From DAXETY01 sp051155755 (lineage in GTDB: Bacteria; Desulfobacterota; Desulfobacteria; Desulfobacterales; SG8-13), in the NCBI GenBank assembly GCA_051155755.1, contig DAXETY010000002.1, forward strand, positions 40,720-104,719: DNA of 64,000 nt, written 5' to 3'. Positions 17,835 through 25,957 of the stretch are shown piece after piece. A program made the position numbers and the translations under genes. Numbering within the stretch: position 1 is the stretch's first letter; every line of letters starts with the position of its first letter. Below the pieces are notes generated by a model that worked only from the letters and a program-made list of their open reading frames with translations, was not told the origin of the DNA and made no database searches.

Positions 17835-18977
17835 TCAGCGGCGCCACGTCAATCCTGCCAGGCGACGGAGCACCACCGGCGGCATGAACTCCGCCCGGTA
17901 AGTCGTTGTCCCGGCAACCACCGCCAAATACCGCCGGAGCAGGTAATGCCGGCGCAGATCCAGAATCCGGTGACTGAGCCCCGGCAGGTGATACAGGAAA
18001 GCGCCCATCCAGCGGGCACAGGCGTTGTCGGCGCCGAAGCGGGATTGCACCCCGGCTTCATAGGCCGACAAAGCGCTGCGATTCGAAAAACAATCGCCGA
18101 TGGTCTCGGCCGCCAAACGTGCCTGGCAGACGGCCGCATAAATGCCTTCTCCGGTGATCGGGTCACACAGTCCGGCGGCATCCCCCACCAGAATGCCCCG
18201 TTCTTTGGAAAGGTGAAATCTCAGGCCGGGGGTGCAGGGAATCCGATGCGCGCGCAAAGCCAACACGTCGGCATCCTGAAAACCCTTATGTTGTAAATAT
18301 TCGTAAAAACGGGATTTCATGGACCCGGGCCGGGAACCGCGAGACATAACGCCGACCGACAGCTCCGTTTTCTTTGGAAATACCCAGCCGTAGCCCATCC
18401 ATTTGCGCTGAAAGTCGAAGTCGATCCGACTGCGAAACGCGGCCATTGCGCCCGGGCCGGATGGCCGTACCGTGGCCGCCAGGGCGACCATTGCCGCCAG
18501 CGGTCCGCGGCAGCCCAGTGCCTTTCGCACCCGGCTTTGCGTGCCGTCCGCACCGACGATCACCTGCGCTCGAAAAGTACCTTGAGATGTCTGGATGACC
18601 AGATTGCCGAAAGACCCGGTCAGGCCCCGAAACACGGTGTTGTCCTGAAACCGGGCGCCGGCCCGCAGGGCCTTTTCCAGCAAGAAGGCATCGAACCGCT
18701 CCCTGCGAACCAGAACGACCGGCGGCGGCGAAAAACGCCGCTTCATCAGCAGTCGCTCACCAATGCTCAGCTGAATCGTGTGGCCGACGTCTTCGATGAC
18801 CTCGGAAAGGTCAAAGGGGATTTCCTGAAGGGCTCGACGCGTGAGCCCGCCGCCGCAGAGTTTGTGCCGTGGAAACTTCCGTTTTTCAATGATTTGGACC
18901 TGCAGTCCGAGCGCGGCCAGGTAAAAGGCCGTCATGGCACCAGCCGGACCGGCGCCGACTACCGTAACGTCCGTCAT
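17835..18977 (-). CDS. Geranylgeranyl-reductase-family FAD oxidoreductase
   Basis: A 380-residue flavoprotein. The start at 18977 is preferred because its ATG overlaps the stop of the preceding gene as ATGA, and the protein then begins MTDVTVVGAGPAGAMTAFYL, the Rossmann FAD motif. Other family marks are KLCGGGLTRRAL, VIVGADGTQSRVRKALG and ILVGDAAGLCDPITGEGIYA. Members reduce isoprenoid double bonds (geranylgeranyl chains, menaquinone tails) or act as halogenase/hydroxylase relatives. In a sulfate reducer, menaquinone or polyprenyl side-chain reduction is the likeliest job, but this is inference. Confidence 0.8.
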   Translation of the reverse strand: MTDVTVVGAGPAGAMTAFYLAALGLQVQIIEKRKFPRHKLCGGGLTRRALQEIPFDLSEVIEDVGHTIQLSIGERLLMKRRFSPPPVVLVRRERFDAFLLEKALRAGARFQDNTVFRGLTGSFGNLVIQTSQGTFRAQVIVGADGTQSRVRKALGCRGPLAAMVALAATVRPSGPGAMAAFRSRIDFDFQRKWMGYGWVFPKKTELSVGVMSRGSRPGSMKSRFYEYLQHKGFQDADVLALRAHRIPCTPGLRFHLSKERGILVGDAAGLCDPITGEGIYAAVCQARLAAETIGDCFSNRSALSAYEAGVQSRFGADNACARWMGAFLYHLPGLSHRILDLRRHYLLRRYLAVVAGTTTYRAEFMPPVVLRRLAGLTWRR

Positions 18978-19330
18978 CTTGGCTGCGCGCGGCATGCAAG
19001 CTCCGATTGGGATGCGAACCTGTCCGTTAAACGGACGCCGCCGGTTTCAATCCGTTCAAAAACTCTGGCCAGTTCCCTCTCGTTCAGTTCGGCGATTTCC
19101 AGGGGGGCGGCCAGAAACCGGCCGGCCGGCATGAATTTGGACATCAGGTTGACAAAAGCACTGTAATCCGGAAATTCTGTCTTTGCATAGCGCTGCAGCA
19201 TCCGACAACGATCCCGGGAGAACTGGAAAAAGATGTATTCGGTTGCCACTTCCAGAAAACCTCGGTATCCGCACCGGTAGCGATTCAGCGCAATGATTCC
19301 GGTTTTGGATGTTGCGGTTGCTGTCTGCAT
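18974..19330 (-). CDS. Small hypothetical protein coupled to the flavoprotein gene
   Basis: A 118-residue soluble protein I do not recognise. It has Tyr/Phe-rich helices (GFLEVATEYIFFQFSRDRC), two cysteines near residues 20 and 42, and a C-terminal charged region. The stop codon overlaps the next gene's ATG by 4 nt, so translation is probably coupled and the two products may work together. A GGGAGG ribosome site lies about 12 nt before the ATG, slightly far. No membrane segment was seen. Confidence 0.55.
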   Translation of the reverse strand: MQTATATSKTGIIALNRYRCGYRGFLEVATEYIFFQFSRDRCRMLQRYAKTEFPDYSAFVNLMSKFMPAGRFLAAPLEIAELNERELARVFERIETGGVRLTDRFASQSELACRAQPR

Positions 19331-19605
19331 ATGGAATCATCCTCCCGTCATCCAATGCAATCGTGGCGATCGATTCCCCGGATGGGGAGCCTAAGTATTA
19401 TTACGTATATTTAATGCGTAGTGCCACGGATTTTCAGATCGTCGATTTTCTGTTAGGAACATCACCTCGGTTATTGGCAATCCGGCGAAACGGTATTATC
19501 TGTTTTTGAGTGCTTTTTGCGTATCCGGAAAAAACAACCTTATGCTACCTATGTAATCAAACACCTCGATTCATGCAACAGCCAGACGCCATCGAAGGAG
19601 CCGCC

Positions 19606-20028
19606 ATGGCGAGCAGAGCCAAGGAGCAACGGCACTGCCGTAGATTCGAACACGAAACCCCGATTATCATTCAAACCCGGAACAATGGCTGCCACAACGG
19701 ACGCATGTTCAACTTTTGCAAGGACGGAATGTACATCGAAACGGACGTGGAGTGCTGCCCGGGCCAGGAGGTGGCCATCGTGGTCGAAGATCCGCCTTAC
19801 GGCCGCGGCCCCTTTCTTCACCAGGCCCAAATTAGATGGTCCCGGGAACTGCCCGAAGCAGTTGAATTCTATCGATTTGGATGCGGCGCACAGTGGGATG
19901 TAACGATCGATTACTCCCTCAACCGCTCCAAGTTGCCCTTTCGGCGCCGCTCCGGACACGATCGACGTTCCGGCAAGGACCGCCGCTCGGGATTGAACTG
20001 CCGGCGAAACGACCCGTTCACCGACTAA
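19606..20028 (+). CDS. PilZ-domain protein (cyclic-di-GMP receptor candidate) 1
   Basis: A 140-residue protein starting at ATG 19606 behind AAGGAG. It has the layout of a single PilZ domain: RHCRR (RxxxR-like) near residue 9 and NFCKDGMYIE (D/NxSxxG-like, with Cys in place of Ser) near 39-48. The N-terminal arginines and the NxxxxG turn support c-di-GMP binding, but the Ser-to-Cys change leaves this uncertain. The C-terminus is a striking basic tail with repeated RRSG-x-DRRSG units. A second PilZ gene lies at 21398. Confidence 0.7.
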   Translation: MASRAKEQRHCRRFEHETPIIIQTRNNGCHNGRMFNFCKDGMYIETDVECCPGQEVAIVVEDPPYGRGPFLHQAQIRWSRELPEAVEFYRFGCGAQWDVTIDYSLNRSKLPFRRRSGHDRRSGKDRRSGLNCRRNDPFTD

Positions 20029-20064
20029 AGCCGGACGCGACCCATTTCCGGCCCCGAAAAATCC

Positions 20065-20093
20065 TTGACATGCCACGCAGTGGTATATATAAA
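20065..20093 (+). promoter_or_regulatory. Strong sigma-70 promoter for small RNA 1
   Basis: TTGACA at 20065-20070, a 17-nt spacer, and TATAAA at 20088-20093. No open frame with a ribosome site follows. The next element is the RNA described at 20100-20176. Confidence 0.75.
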
Positions 20094-20099
20094 AAATAC

Positions 20100-20176
20100 G
20101 GTTAGACCATTGTGCCTAACTCAACCTCCTTTCATTGATGGACGGGCCGCTATACCCCGGCGGCCCGTCTTTTTTT
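20100..20176 (+). ncRNA. Small RNA 1 with exposed anti-Shine-Dalgarno segment
   Basis: A transcript of about 77 nt is bounded by the promoter at 20065 and an intrinsic terminator. Predicted parts: a weak 5' hairpin (GTTAG 20101-20105 with CTAAC 20116-20120), an unpaired pyrimidine-rich stretch with CCTCCTTT at 20125-20132, then the terminator stem. The unpaired stretch is complementary to AAAGGAGG ribosome sites, for example those before 6476, 8699 and 36332. This is the architecture of trans-acting sRNAs that block translation initiation. No open frame with a start is present. The sequence does not match an RNA family I know. Confidence 0.6.
20141..20176 (+). terminator. Intrinsic terminator of small RNA 1
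   Basis: Perfect 10-bp stem GACGGGCCGC (20141-20150) with GCGGCCCGTC (20160-20169), 9-nt loop, followed by seven T at 20170-20176. Confidence 0.85.
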
Positions 20177-20290
20177 GGCTTCGGTGGATCTTCCGTGATC
20201 CGGGCCCTGCCGTTATACTGGAAAAATGGGAGACGCGGAAGCGTTGGCGGGGGAATCCAATCGGCAAACAAACCCTTGCCGGAGTGACGA

Positions 20291-20533
20291 TCAGGCGGAA
20301 CTGGCGGGAGAATGGGGCACATCGGTGCGGTTTTTATACGAATCGTCCTCTCGGTACATTTTTTGGAAAAACCGCGCCGGCCGGAGTTTGCGAATCAGGT
20401 GTTTCGGTTTCCGTTTGGTGGAAGGACGGCGTTCGGTCCAGAGCCAGATTCTTTCAATCAGCAAAATGCCGACGACCACGGCCAGTACGGACGTCATCAT
20501 CAACATTCCAAAAATTGCGGGATTTACGGTCAT
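20291..20533 (-). CDS. Small single-span membrane protein
   Basis: An 80-residue protein with one N-terminal membrane helix (IFGMLMMTSVLAVVVGILLI, about 7-26), followed by a Lys/Arg-rich cytoplasmic tail (ERRPSTKRKPKHLIRKLRP). A GGGGTG site stands 7 nt before the ATG. No family was recognised. It lies between the two small-RNA regions on the opposite strand. The clean membrane-plus-basic-tail design supports a real gene, but codon evidence for so short a frame is weak. Confidence 0.45.
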   Translation of the reverse strand: MTVNPAIFGMLMMTSVLAVVVGILLIERIWLWTERRPSTKRKPKHLIRKLRPARFFQKMYREDDSYKNRTDVPHSPASSA

Positions 20534-20740
20534 GGATATTCACCCCAATGAAAAAAATGATGGGTTTTTCCAGCCGGGCTCTGCCTCTCGCAACCGCGCG
20601 GTGCCACCGCGTACCGGCACGATCCTGGTAGAGCAAAGACTGTGCCGGGGAAGCCTTTTCCAAAAATTATCAGCTTTAACAAATTGTTATCGTGTTGATT
20701 GACTTCAGTTGGCCGAGGATCCGCGCGGTATAATGGGAAA

Positions 20741-20838
20741 ATGGTTTCCGGATGTTGGGCAGTGTTTTTCCCATCCCACCCGCGGCAATTTCCAATCTCA
20801 GCAGATCGTGACGCCATCCGGGGGGTGGCATTTTTTTT
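20741..20838 (+). ncRNA. Possible small RNA 2
   Basis: A perfect -10 TATAAT lies at 20729-20734, but the -35 region is poor. An intrinsic terminator at 20813-20838 closes a potential transcript of about 98 nt: stem GCCATCC (20813-20819) with GGGTGGC (20823-20829), then A and eight T. No gene reads into the terminator from the left on this strand. The terminator is convincing; the promoter is not. Confidence 0.35.
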
Positions 20839-20990
20839 CACCGCATGGGGCAACCGGATTTGCGCACCCTGGCCGCCATCTCGGATGAATACCGGGTGCA
20901 AATCGTATTATTATGCAATGCGATACAAGTTCATTGAAAACACAAAACGGAGCCGAATATGCAATCGAATCCGCACTTTACAAATAAGAG

Positions 20991-21018
20991 TTGACAAAGA
21001 CCGCCAACTTGATATGAT
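20991..21018 (+). promoter_or_regulatory. Strong sigma-70 promoter for small RNA 3
   Basis: TTGACA at 20991-20996, a 16-nt spacer, and TATGAT at 21013-21018. The next start codon with a ribosome site is almost 400 nt away, beyond a terminator. Confidence 0.7.
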
Positions 21019-21024
21019 ACTTTC

Positions 21025-21162
21025 AACTTTGGATATTCCCCGCCGGGGAGCATAGCTGGGGAGGGTTGGATTTGATCAGCAGCTTGCATTCCCTCCGAAA
21101 TGAAAAATGCTAAAGCGCTTCTATCACCAGACCCTGTTGCGAGAGCAGCCGGGTTTTTTTTT
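21025..21162 (+). ncRNA. Small RNA 3, structured, about 138 nt
   Basis: Bounded by the promoter at 20991 and a terminator. Visible helices: TCCCC/GGGGA hairpin with loop GCC (21037-21049), a GGAGGG (21060-21065) to CCCTCC (21091-21096) helix, and the terminator stem ACCCTGTTGC / GCAGCCGGGT (21131-21154) with a GAGA tetraloop and nine T. Four GGA triplets fall in the first 50 nt, two of them in or beside helices, which is a pattern also seen in CsrA-binding RNAs. No open frame with a ribosome site is present. It does not match 6S, SRP, tmRNA or cyclic-di-GMP riboswitch consensus features. The PilZ gene at 21398 lies 235 nt downstream; that gap holds no gene. Confidence 0.55.
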
Positions 21163-21397
21163 GCCGAAATCAGTCGATTTCGGTTTCGGCAACATGCGGA
21201 AGTCAATTACCCAGTGCTGGGAAATGCGGTTCCCAATCCGGGGTGCCGCGCGTTCTGAGTATCGACGGTAAACCCCCTGCCGGCGGGCCGTTCGCGGATC
21301 CGGTATGCAACCGCACGATGGTATGGTTCTTGCTCCCAGTCCCGCTACAACCGATGGACTTGCCTGTCGCTGTGATTGCATCCGGGAGGAGGGGGCA

Positions 21398-21745
21398 ATG
21401 CAAACCGATTCGGAAAACCGGGCCAACGAACGGACCTCGCTGGAAATTCCCATCATCGTCAACATTCGAGATGAAAAGCGAATATTCCTGGGCGTACTCT
21501 TTAATTATAATGAACAGGGCCTTTATTTCGAATCGAATCTTTCCCTGGCCCCCGGCACCGTTTTTCGCATCGGTGTCGACATTCCCGGCCTCTCGGTGCC
21601 GAATCTTTCCAATGCCGAAGTCCAATGGTGCGCGGAGCTCGAAGAGCCGGCCGGCTTTTTTCTTTACGGTGTCGGTGCCCGTTTTGCCAGTCCGCTGGAC
21701 TACCAGCGTTTCTTTCTGCGCGGCCTCCGTCTTCTCCAGACCTGA
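21398..21745 (+). CDS. PilZ-domain protein 2
   Basis: A 115-residue protein; ATG 21398 is preferred because of the GGGAGGAGGGGG site just before it. It is built like the first PilZ protein: NERTSLEIPIIVNIRDEKR, then FNYNEQGLYFESNLSLAPG and a closing VQWCAEL strand with GVGARF. The N/DxSxxG motif is degenerate (NYNEQG) and the RxxxR motif is reduced, so c-di-GMP binding is doubtful. It may be a c-di-GMP-independent PilZ paralogue. The basic tail of the first protein is absent. Confidence 0.65.
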   Translation: MQTDSENRANERTSLEIPIIVNIRDEKRIFLGVLFNYNEQGLYFESNLSLAPGTVFRIGVDIPGLSVPNLSNAEVQWCAELEEPAGFFLYGVGARFASPLDYQRFFLRGLRLLQT

Positions 21746-22114
21746 AACCGGTTCGAATTCCGCCCGCCTGTCCTTGTTTCCGATGCAGGTATGAAAAGTC
21801 CGAGAATGCGGATCGCCCGTTGCAGCGACCTTACCCCGGTTTAGATTCGGGTTCGGTTGCGTGTCTGCGCAGGGCGGACCACCCGTAGCGGCCCGGCGGC
21901 AAGAAGCCGGCGCCCACAACCGGTCTCTTCGATGTTTCCCCGGTCCTCCATGCCGGGTCTTTTCGGGGCCACAGAAATCAGCGCACACCCTGTGCCAAAT
22001 CGGGCCGATTCGTGTACCGTTCGGGTTGCAGGTATGCTATAGCCGGTCCTAGATTGCCCGGGCCGGATTCCATTTCGGTTTCCCCGGCGGCGCGAATCGG
22101 AATGCTTCTCTCTT
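21746..22114. other. Intergenic region, PilZ 2 to MFS transporter
   Basis: About 370 nt with no credible gene, terminator or strong promoter. Open frames here are GC-rich shadows without ribosome sites. No repeat family member was found. Confidence 0.4.
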
Positions 22115-23305
22115 ATGCAAAAAGTCGACAAAGCGATTTTCGTCACCCTGTTTTTTTCCATATTCGCCACCATCACCGGGGTGGGCATCGTGGTGCCGCT
22201 GCTGCCGGTCTATGCGCGGAGCCTGGGTGCCGGCGGTTTCGCCATCGGACTGATTTTCGGCGCGTTTTCCCTTTCGCGGGTTTTTTTTCTGCCCTATTTC
22301 GGCCGTCTCTCGGATCGCAAAGGACGCAAACCACTGATCGTACCGGGACTGCTGGCATACACCCTGATCTCTTTTGCATTCATGGCCTCCAGCAACATTG
22401 TTGCCTTGATTGCGATCCGGTTTTTGCAGGGGATTGCCTCGGCCATGCTGCTGCCCGTCATTCAAGCGTATGTCGGAGACATCACCTCCGAAGGTCGGGA
22501 AGGGTTTACCATGGGACTGTTCCAGATGTCCCTGTTTTTCGGCTTGAGCCTGGGCCCGGTGCTCGGCGGGGTGATTCATGATCGTTTCGGTTTGAATGCG
22601 GCCTTTCTGGGAATGGGAACATTGTCTCTGTTCGGTTTCCTGCTCAGCATGTTTCTGTTGCCGCCGGCCCGCAAAGAAAGGGCCGTCTGCCGGGGGCGTC
22701 CGCCCGCCGAATGGAGGCGGTTGCTGCAGAGTCGGCAGATCGCCGCTTTATTCGTGTTCCGTTTTGCCTACACGGCCTGCATCGGCATCATCTGGGGATT
22801 TCTGCCGGTCCTTGCCGCTGGTGAATTTTCGCTAACCAGTGCCATGATCGGCTTTCTGGTCATGCTGGGAATTCTAATCAGCGGAATCATCCACCTGCCC
22901 ATGGGCTACCTGGCCGACCGCGTTAACAAAAAGTCCCTGGTGATCATCGGTGGATTGCTGGTCAGCTATGCCGTGGTTTCATACGCCTGGTCCGACAGCC
23001 TGATGGAGTTGATTCTGGCCAGTGCCGCCTTTGGGATTGGTGGCGGCATCTGCATGCCGGCACTCATGGCAGCCGCAGTGACCGTCGGCGACCGCAGTGA
23101 CGCCATGGGTTCGGTGATGGCCCTGCTTACGGTGTCCCACAGCCTCGGCATGCTCTTCGGCTCCATGTCCGCCGGATTGATGATGGACGTTTTCCGGCTG
23201 CGGGCCGCATTCCCGCTGGGGGCGATCCTCATGCTGGCCGGTTCGCTGTTGTTTATGATGCTGTCCCGCGAAGAACGCCCGTTTCACTCACCAAATCGTC
23301 TGTAA
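22115..23305 (+). CDS. Major facilitator superfamily transporter (drug/metabolite efflux type)
   Basis: A 396-residue protein with twelve predicted membrane segments. The MFS loop 2-3 signature is present as GRLSDRKGRKPLIV (about 64-77). A second copy in the C-terminal half reads GYLADRVNKKSLVII. The N-terminal sequence (GVGIVVPLLPVYARSLGAG) resembles the TetA/multidrug efflux branch. No substrate can be assigned and no regulator gene is adjacent. The ribosome site is weak. It appears to be a single-gene unit. Confidence 0.8.
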   Translation: MQKVDKAIFVTLFFSIFATITGVGIVVPLLPVYARSLGAGGFAIGLIFGAFSLSRVFFLPYFGRLSDRKGRKPLIVPGLLAYTLISFAFMASSNIVALIAIRFLQGIASAMLLPVIQAYVGDITSEGREGFTMGLFQMSLFFGLSLGPVLGGVIHDRFGLNAAFLGMGTLSLFGFLLSMFLLPPARKERAVCRGRPPAEWRRLLQSRQIAALFVFRFAYTACIGIIWGFLPVLAAGEFSLTSAMIGFLVMLGILISGIIHLPMGYLADRVNKKSLVIIGGLLVSYAVVSYAWSDSLMELILASAAFGIGGGICMPALMAAAVTVGDRSDAMGSVMALLTVSHSLGMLFGSMSAGLMMDVFRLRAAFPLGAILMLAGSLLFMMLSREERPFHSPNRL

Positions 23306-23615
23306 AACCCTCCCGTTTTCGTTCGAAATCCGGCGAATATCATCTTCACAAACCGGCGTGTTATCACCGGGGGCCGTGTTTGGGCCGATGGAGGGATCCG
23401 GTCGCGGTACCGCCCCTTCACCGGATGCCTTCCCGAACCGGCTCGGCGCTGGGGCGAACGGCTGCGAACTCCCGTAATAACAGGCATTCACAGTGATTGA
23501 CATTCGTCCGTCTTGCATTACGTTAAAGTCCAGCAAAAACCGGTCGATACCTAAAACCGGTGAATGAAAACCGCCTGCAATCATATTACCGACGGGACAG
23601 GTAGCTGGGGTCGCA
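23306..23615. other. Intergenic region upstream of dnaJ
   Basis: 310 nt without a gene. A TTGACA hexamer at 23497-23502 could be the -35 of the dnaJ promoter, but no good -10 stands at the right distance. No CIRCE or heat-shock operator was recognised. Confidence 0.35.
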
Positions 23616-24728
23616 ATGGCAGCCAAAAGGGATTACTACGAAGTGCTGGGCGTTCAGCGCAACGCCAGTGATTCGGAGATTAAAACCGCGTATCGAAAAC
23701 TCGCCTTACAGTTTCACCCCGATCGGAACCCGGGAAGCAAAGAAGCTGAAGACAAATTTAAAGAAGCCGCCGAGGCTTACGAAGTGCTGCGGGATGCACA
23801 CAAGCGCAATCTCTACGATCAATTCGGCCACCAGGGACTGGAGGGTACCGGCTTTTCCGGTTTCGGCGGCTTCGACGATATTTTTTCCAGTTTCGGGGAT
23901 ATCTTCGAAGACTTTTTCGGCTTCGGCGGTGGAAGACGCTCGCGCAGCCAAACTCAGCGAGGCGTGGACCTGCGCTACGACATGAGCCTGAGCTTTATGG
24001 AGGCGGCCTTCGGTACGGATACCGAAATCGAGGTCGAAAAGACCGCGCTTTGCGAGGCTTGCAGCGGCAGCGGCGCCGAGCCGGGCACCCGGCCGGAGAC
24101 CTGCGGCCAATGCGGCGGCAGCGGGCAGATATCGCGCACTCAGGGATTTTTCACCGTCCGAACCGGCTGTCACACCTGCCGCGGCACCGGTCAAATCATC
24201 ACCCATCCCTGCAGTGAATGCAATGGAGACGGTCGTGTCAGGGTTCGGAAAAAAGTGGCCGTTAAAATCCCGGCCGGCGTAGACACCGGCTCGCGCCTGA
24301 GGCTGACCGGAGAAGGAGAGGCCGGAATTTACGGCGGCCCGCCCGGCGATCTGTACGTGTTTATCCATGTCGAATCCCACGACCTCTTCGAGCGTCACAA
24401 CACCGACGTGCTCTGTCGCATACCGATTTCGTTTGTGCAGGCCGCACTGGGCGATAAAATCAAGGTGCCGACGCTGACGGGTGAAAAACACATCGAAATC
24501 AGAAAAGGCACTCAGCCCGGCGATATTTTCCGCCTGCGCGGGGAGGGCATCCCCTCGCTGAGAAACGGCAGCCGAGGCGATATGATTTTCCAGTTCAACA
24601 TTCGCACGCCGACGCACCTGAGCAAAAAGCAGGAATCTTTGCTCAAAGAATTCGCCAAGCTGGAAAATTCAAAGCTTTCCACGAAAATTAAAAACATTCT
24701 ACGGGGCGATTCGGCCGGAGCGATGTAG
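23616..24728 (+). CDS. dnaJ: Molecular chaperone DnaJ
   Basis: A 370-residue class I DnaJ. The J domain occupies residues 1-70 with HPDRNPGS carrying the essential HPD. A Gly/Phe-rich linker follows (GTGFSGFGGFDDIFSSFGDI). The zinc region has four CxxCxGxG repeats: CEACSGSG, CGQCGGSG, CHTCRGTG and CSECNGDG. Then the substrate-binding beta domains and dimer tail. It stimulates DnaK ATPase and delivers unfolded clients. It stands apart from dnaK and grpE here, and the gene downstream is queD. Confidence 0.95.
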   Translation: MAAKRDYYEVLGVQRNASDSEIKTAYRKLALQFHPDRNPGSKEAEDKFKEAAEAYEVLRDAHKRNLYDQFGHQGLEGTGFSGFGGFDDIFSSFGDIFEDFFGFGGGRRSRSQTQRGVDLRYDMSLSFMEAAFGTDTEIEVEKTALCEACSGSGAEPGTRPETCGQCGGSGQISRTQGFFTVRTGCHTCRGTGQIITHPCSECNGDGRVRVRKKVAVKIPAGVDTGSRLRLTGEGEAGIYGGPPGDLYVFIHVESHDLFERHNTDVLCRIPISFVQAALGDKIKVPTLTGEKHIEIRKGTQPGDIFRLRGEGIPSLRNGSRGDMIFQFNIRTPTHLSKKQESLLKEFAKLENSKLSTKIKNILRGDSAGAM

Positions 24729-24784
24729 CCGGCGTTTTTGCCGATGCCGGTTTATAACCAATCCCGGCCACCGGGGTACCCACT

Positions 24785-25180
24785 ATGTATGAATTAAAAA
24801 TCGTGACGCAATTTTCCGCAGCCCACCAGCTTCGCATGGTTGCCGAAAAGTGTGAAAACCTGCACGGACACAACTGGAAAGTGGAAGTCTTTGTGCGGGG
24901 GGAATCCCTCGATCCGACCGCGGGAATTCTGATGGACTTCGGCGAGCTCAAAAAACACGTGGGTGCGGTGGTAAATCGCCTGGACCACAAATTTCTAAAT
25001 GAAAACGGAATCTTCGGCGATGGATTTCCACCTTCTTCCGAAAACATCGCCCGCTACATCGCCGAAGCCCTGCAGCGAGAAATTCAATCCGAGGGCGTAT
25101 GGGTCAGTCGCGTTTCGGCCTGGGAGTCGGAAAACGCCTGTGCGACCTACATCCCTGCAAACAACGAACCGCAGCCGTAA
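24785..25180 (+). CDS. queD: 6-carboxy-tetrahydropterin synthase QueD
   Basis: A 131-residue PTPS-family enzyme. His14, Cys23, His27 and His29 (in FSAAHQLRM and KCENLHGHNWK) form the zinc site with the CxxxHGH motif that marks QueD rather than mammalian-type PTPS. LMDFGELKKHV and LDHKFLNE are further family blocks. It converts 7,8-dihydroneopterin triphosphate to 6-carboxy-tetrahydropterin in queuosine/preQ0 synthesis. No other que gene is adjacent, although a QueG-like protein is encoded at 60018-60722. Confidence 0.88.
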   Translation: MYELKIVTQFSAAHQLRMVAEKCENLHGHNWKVEVFVRGESLDPTAGILMDFGELKKHVGAVVNRLDHKFLNENGIFGDGFPPSSENIARYIAEALQREIQSEGVWVSRVSAWESENACATYIPANNEPQP

Positions 25181-25289
25181 ACCCGCAGAACCGAAATTCC
25201 ATCTTCATTGCAGCACTGCTGCATGTTCTTTGCGGCCATATCCGGCGCGTTTCCGCGCGGTGAAAGCGCCACCGGGTGGGAACATCGGC

Positions 25290-25865
25290 TCAGGGGCCGT
25301 CCCACGGCTCCTGTCGGCGGTATGCCGCCATGAGTTCGTCGCGGGTGACCACAGCGGACACATCGGCGACTTGCTCGCGGATATTTTCCAGCCCTCCCTC
25401 CTGACGATCCACCAGAATCACGGCCTTGACCACCACAAGCCCTTCGGATCGCGCGCGTTCAATGGCTTTGATCGTAGAGCCACCGGTGGTGGCCACATCG
25501 TCGATGATCGCCACCCGGCTTTTGGGGGGAACTTCGCCCTCGATCCAGCGCACGATGCCGTGGTCTTTCCGGGTTTTTCGAATGGAAAACGCATCGATGG
25601 GCTGCTTTCGGAGCTCGGAAACGAATGCGGTGGCCACCGCGATGGGATCGGCACCGAAGGTCAATCCGCCCACCGCCCGGATGTCCGCGTCCTGCAACGC
25701 CTCGAAGACCAGATGCCCCACCAGAAACATGCCGCGCGCATTGAGCGTGATGGGTTTGCAGTTCACGTAAAAGCGGCTCGTCCGTCCGGAAACCAGCTTG
25801 AAAACGGGCGTCTCGCTGAAACGAAACGACTTTTCGCACAACAGTCGGACCAGCTCTTCTTTCAT
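25290..25865 (-). CDS. pyrE: Orotate phosphoribosyltransferase
   Basis: A 191-residue protein. The start at 25865 (MKEELVRLL) gives normal length; the longer frame upstream is not supported. The PRPP-binding motif VAIIDDVATTGGST is present (about 113-126), along with the catalytic-loop stretch RKTRKDHG and GRTSRFYVNCKPITLN near the N-terminus. It forms orotidine 5'-phosphate from orotate and PRPP in de novo pyrimidine synthesis. The ATG overlaps the stop of an upstream 79-codon frame as ATGA, and a terminator-like hairpin lies in that leader, so attenuation control is possible. Confidence 0.9.
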   Translation of the reverse strand: MKEELVRLLCEKSFRFSETPVFKLVSGRTSRFYVNCKPITLNARGMFLVGHLVFEALQDADIRAVGGLTFGADPIAVATAFVSELRKQPIDAFSIRKTRKDHGIVRWIEGEVPPKSRVAIIDDVATTGGSTIKAIERARSEGLVVVKAVILVDRQEGGLENIREQVADVSAVVTRDELMAAYRRQEPWDGP

Positions 25866-25957
25866 TCGAACCATCCCTGGTTGATATTGATCCTGGAATT
25901 TGAGCGACCGGACAGCCGTGCAGTATATCGGGCCGGCGGCCGGCATCGCGCCGGGCG

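Noticed and set aside
20029..21400. Cyclic-di-GMP riboswitch upstream of the second PilZ gene
   Set aside because: None of the conserved GEMM elements, such as the tetraloop and receptor arms, could be found. A terminator separates the structured RNA from the gene.
21746..21790. tRNA-like GGTTCGAATTCC segment
   Set aside because: It resembles a T-arm, but no acceptor stem, anticodon arm or D-arm could be folded around it.
23497..23615. Heat-shock CIRCE element before dnaJ
   Set aside because: No inverted TTAGCACTC-type repeat is present. Only a lone TTGACA hexamer was seen.
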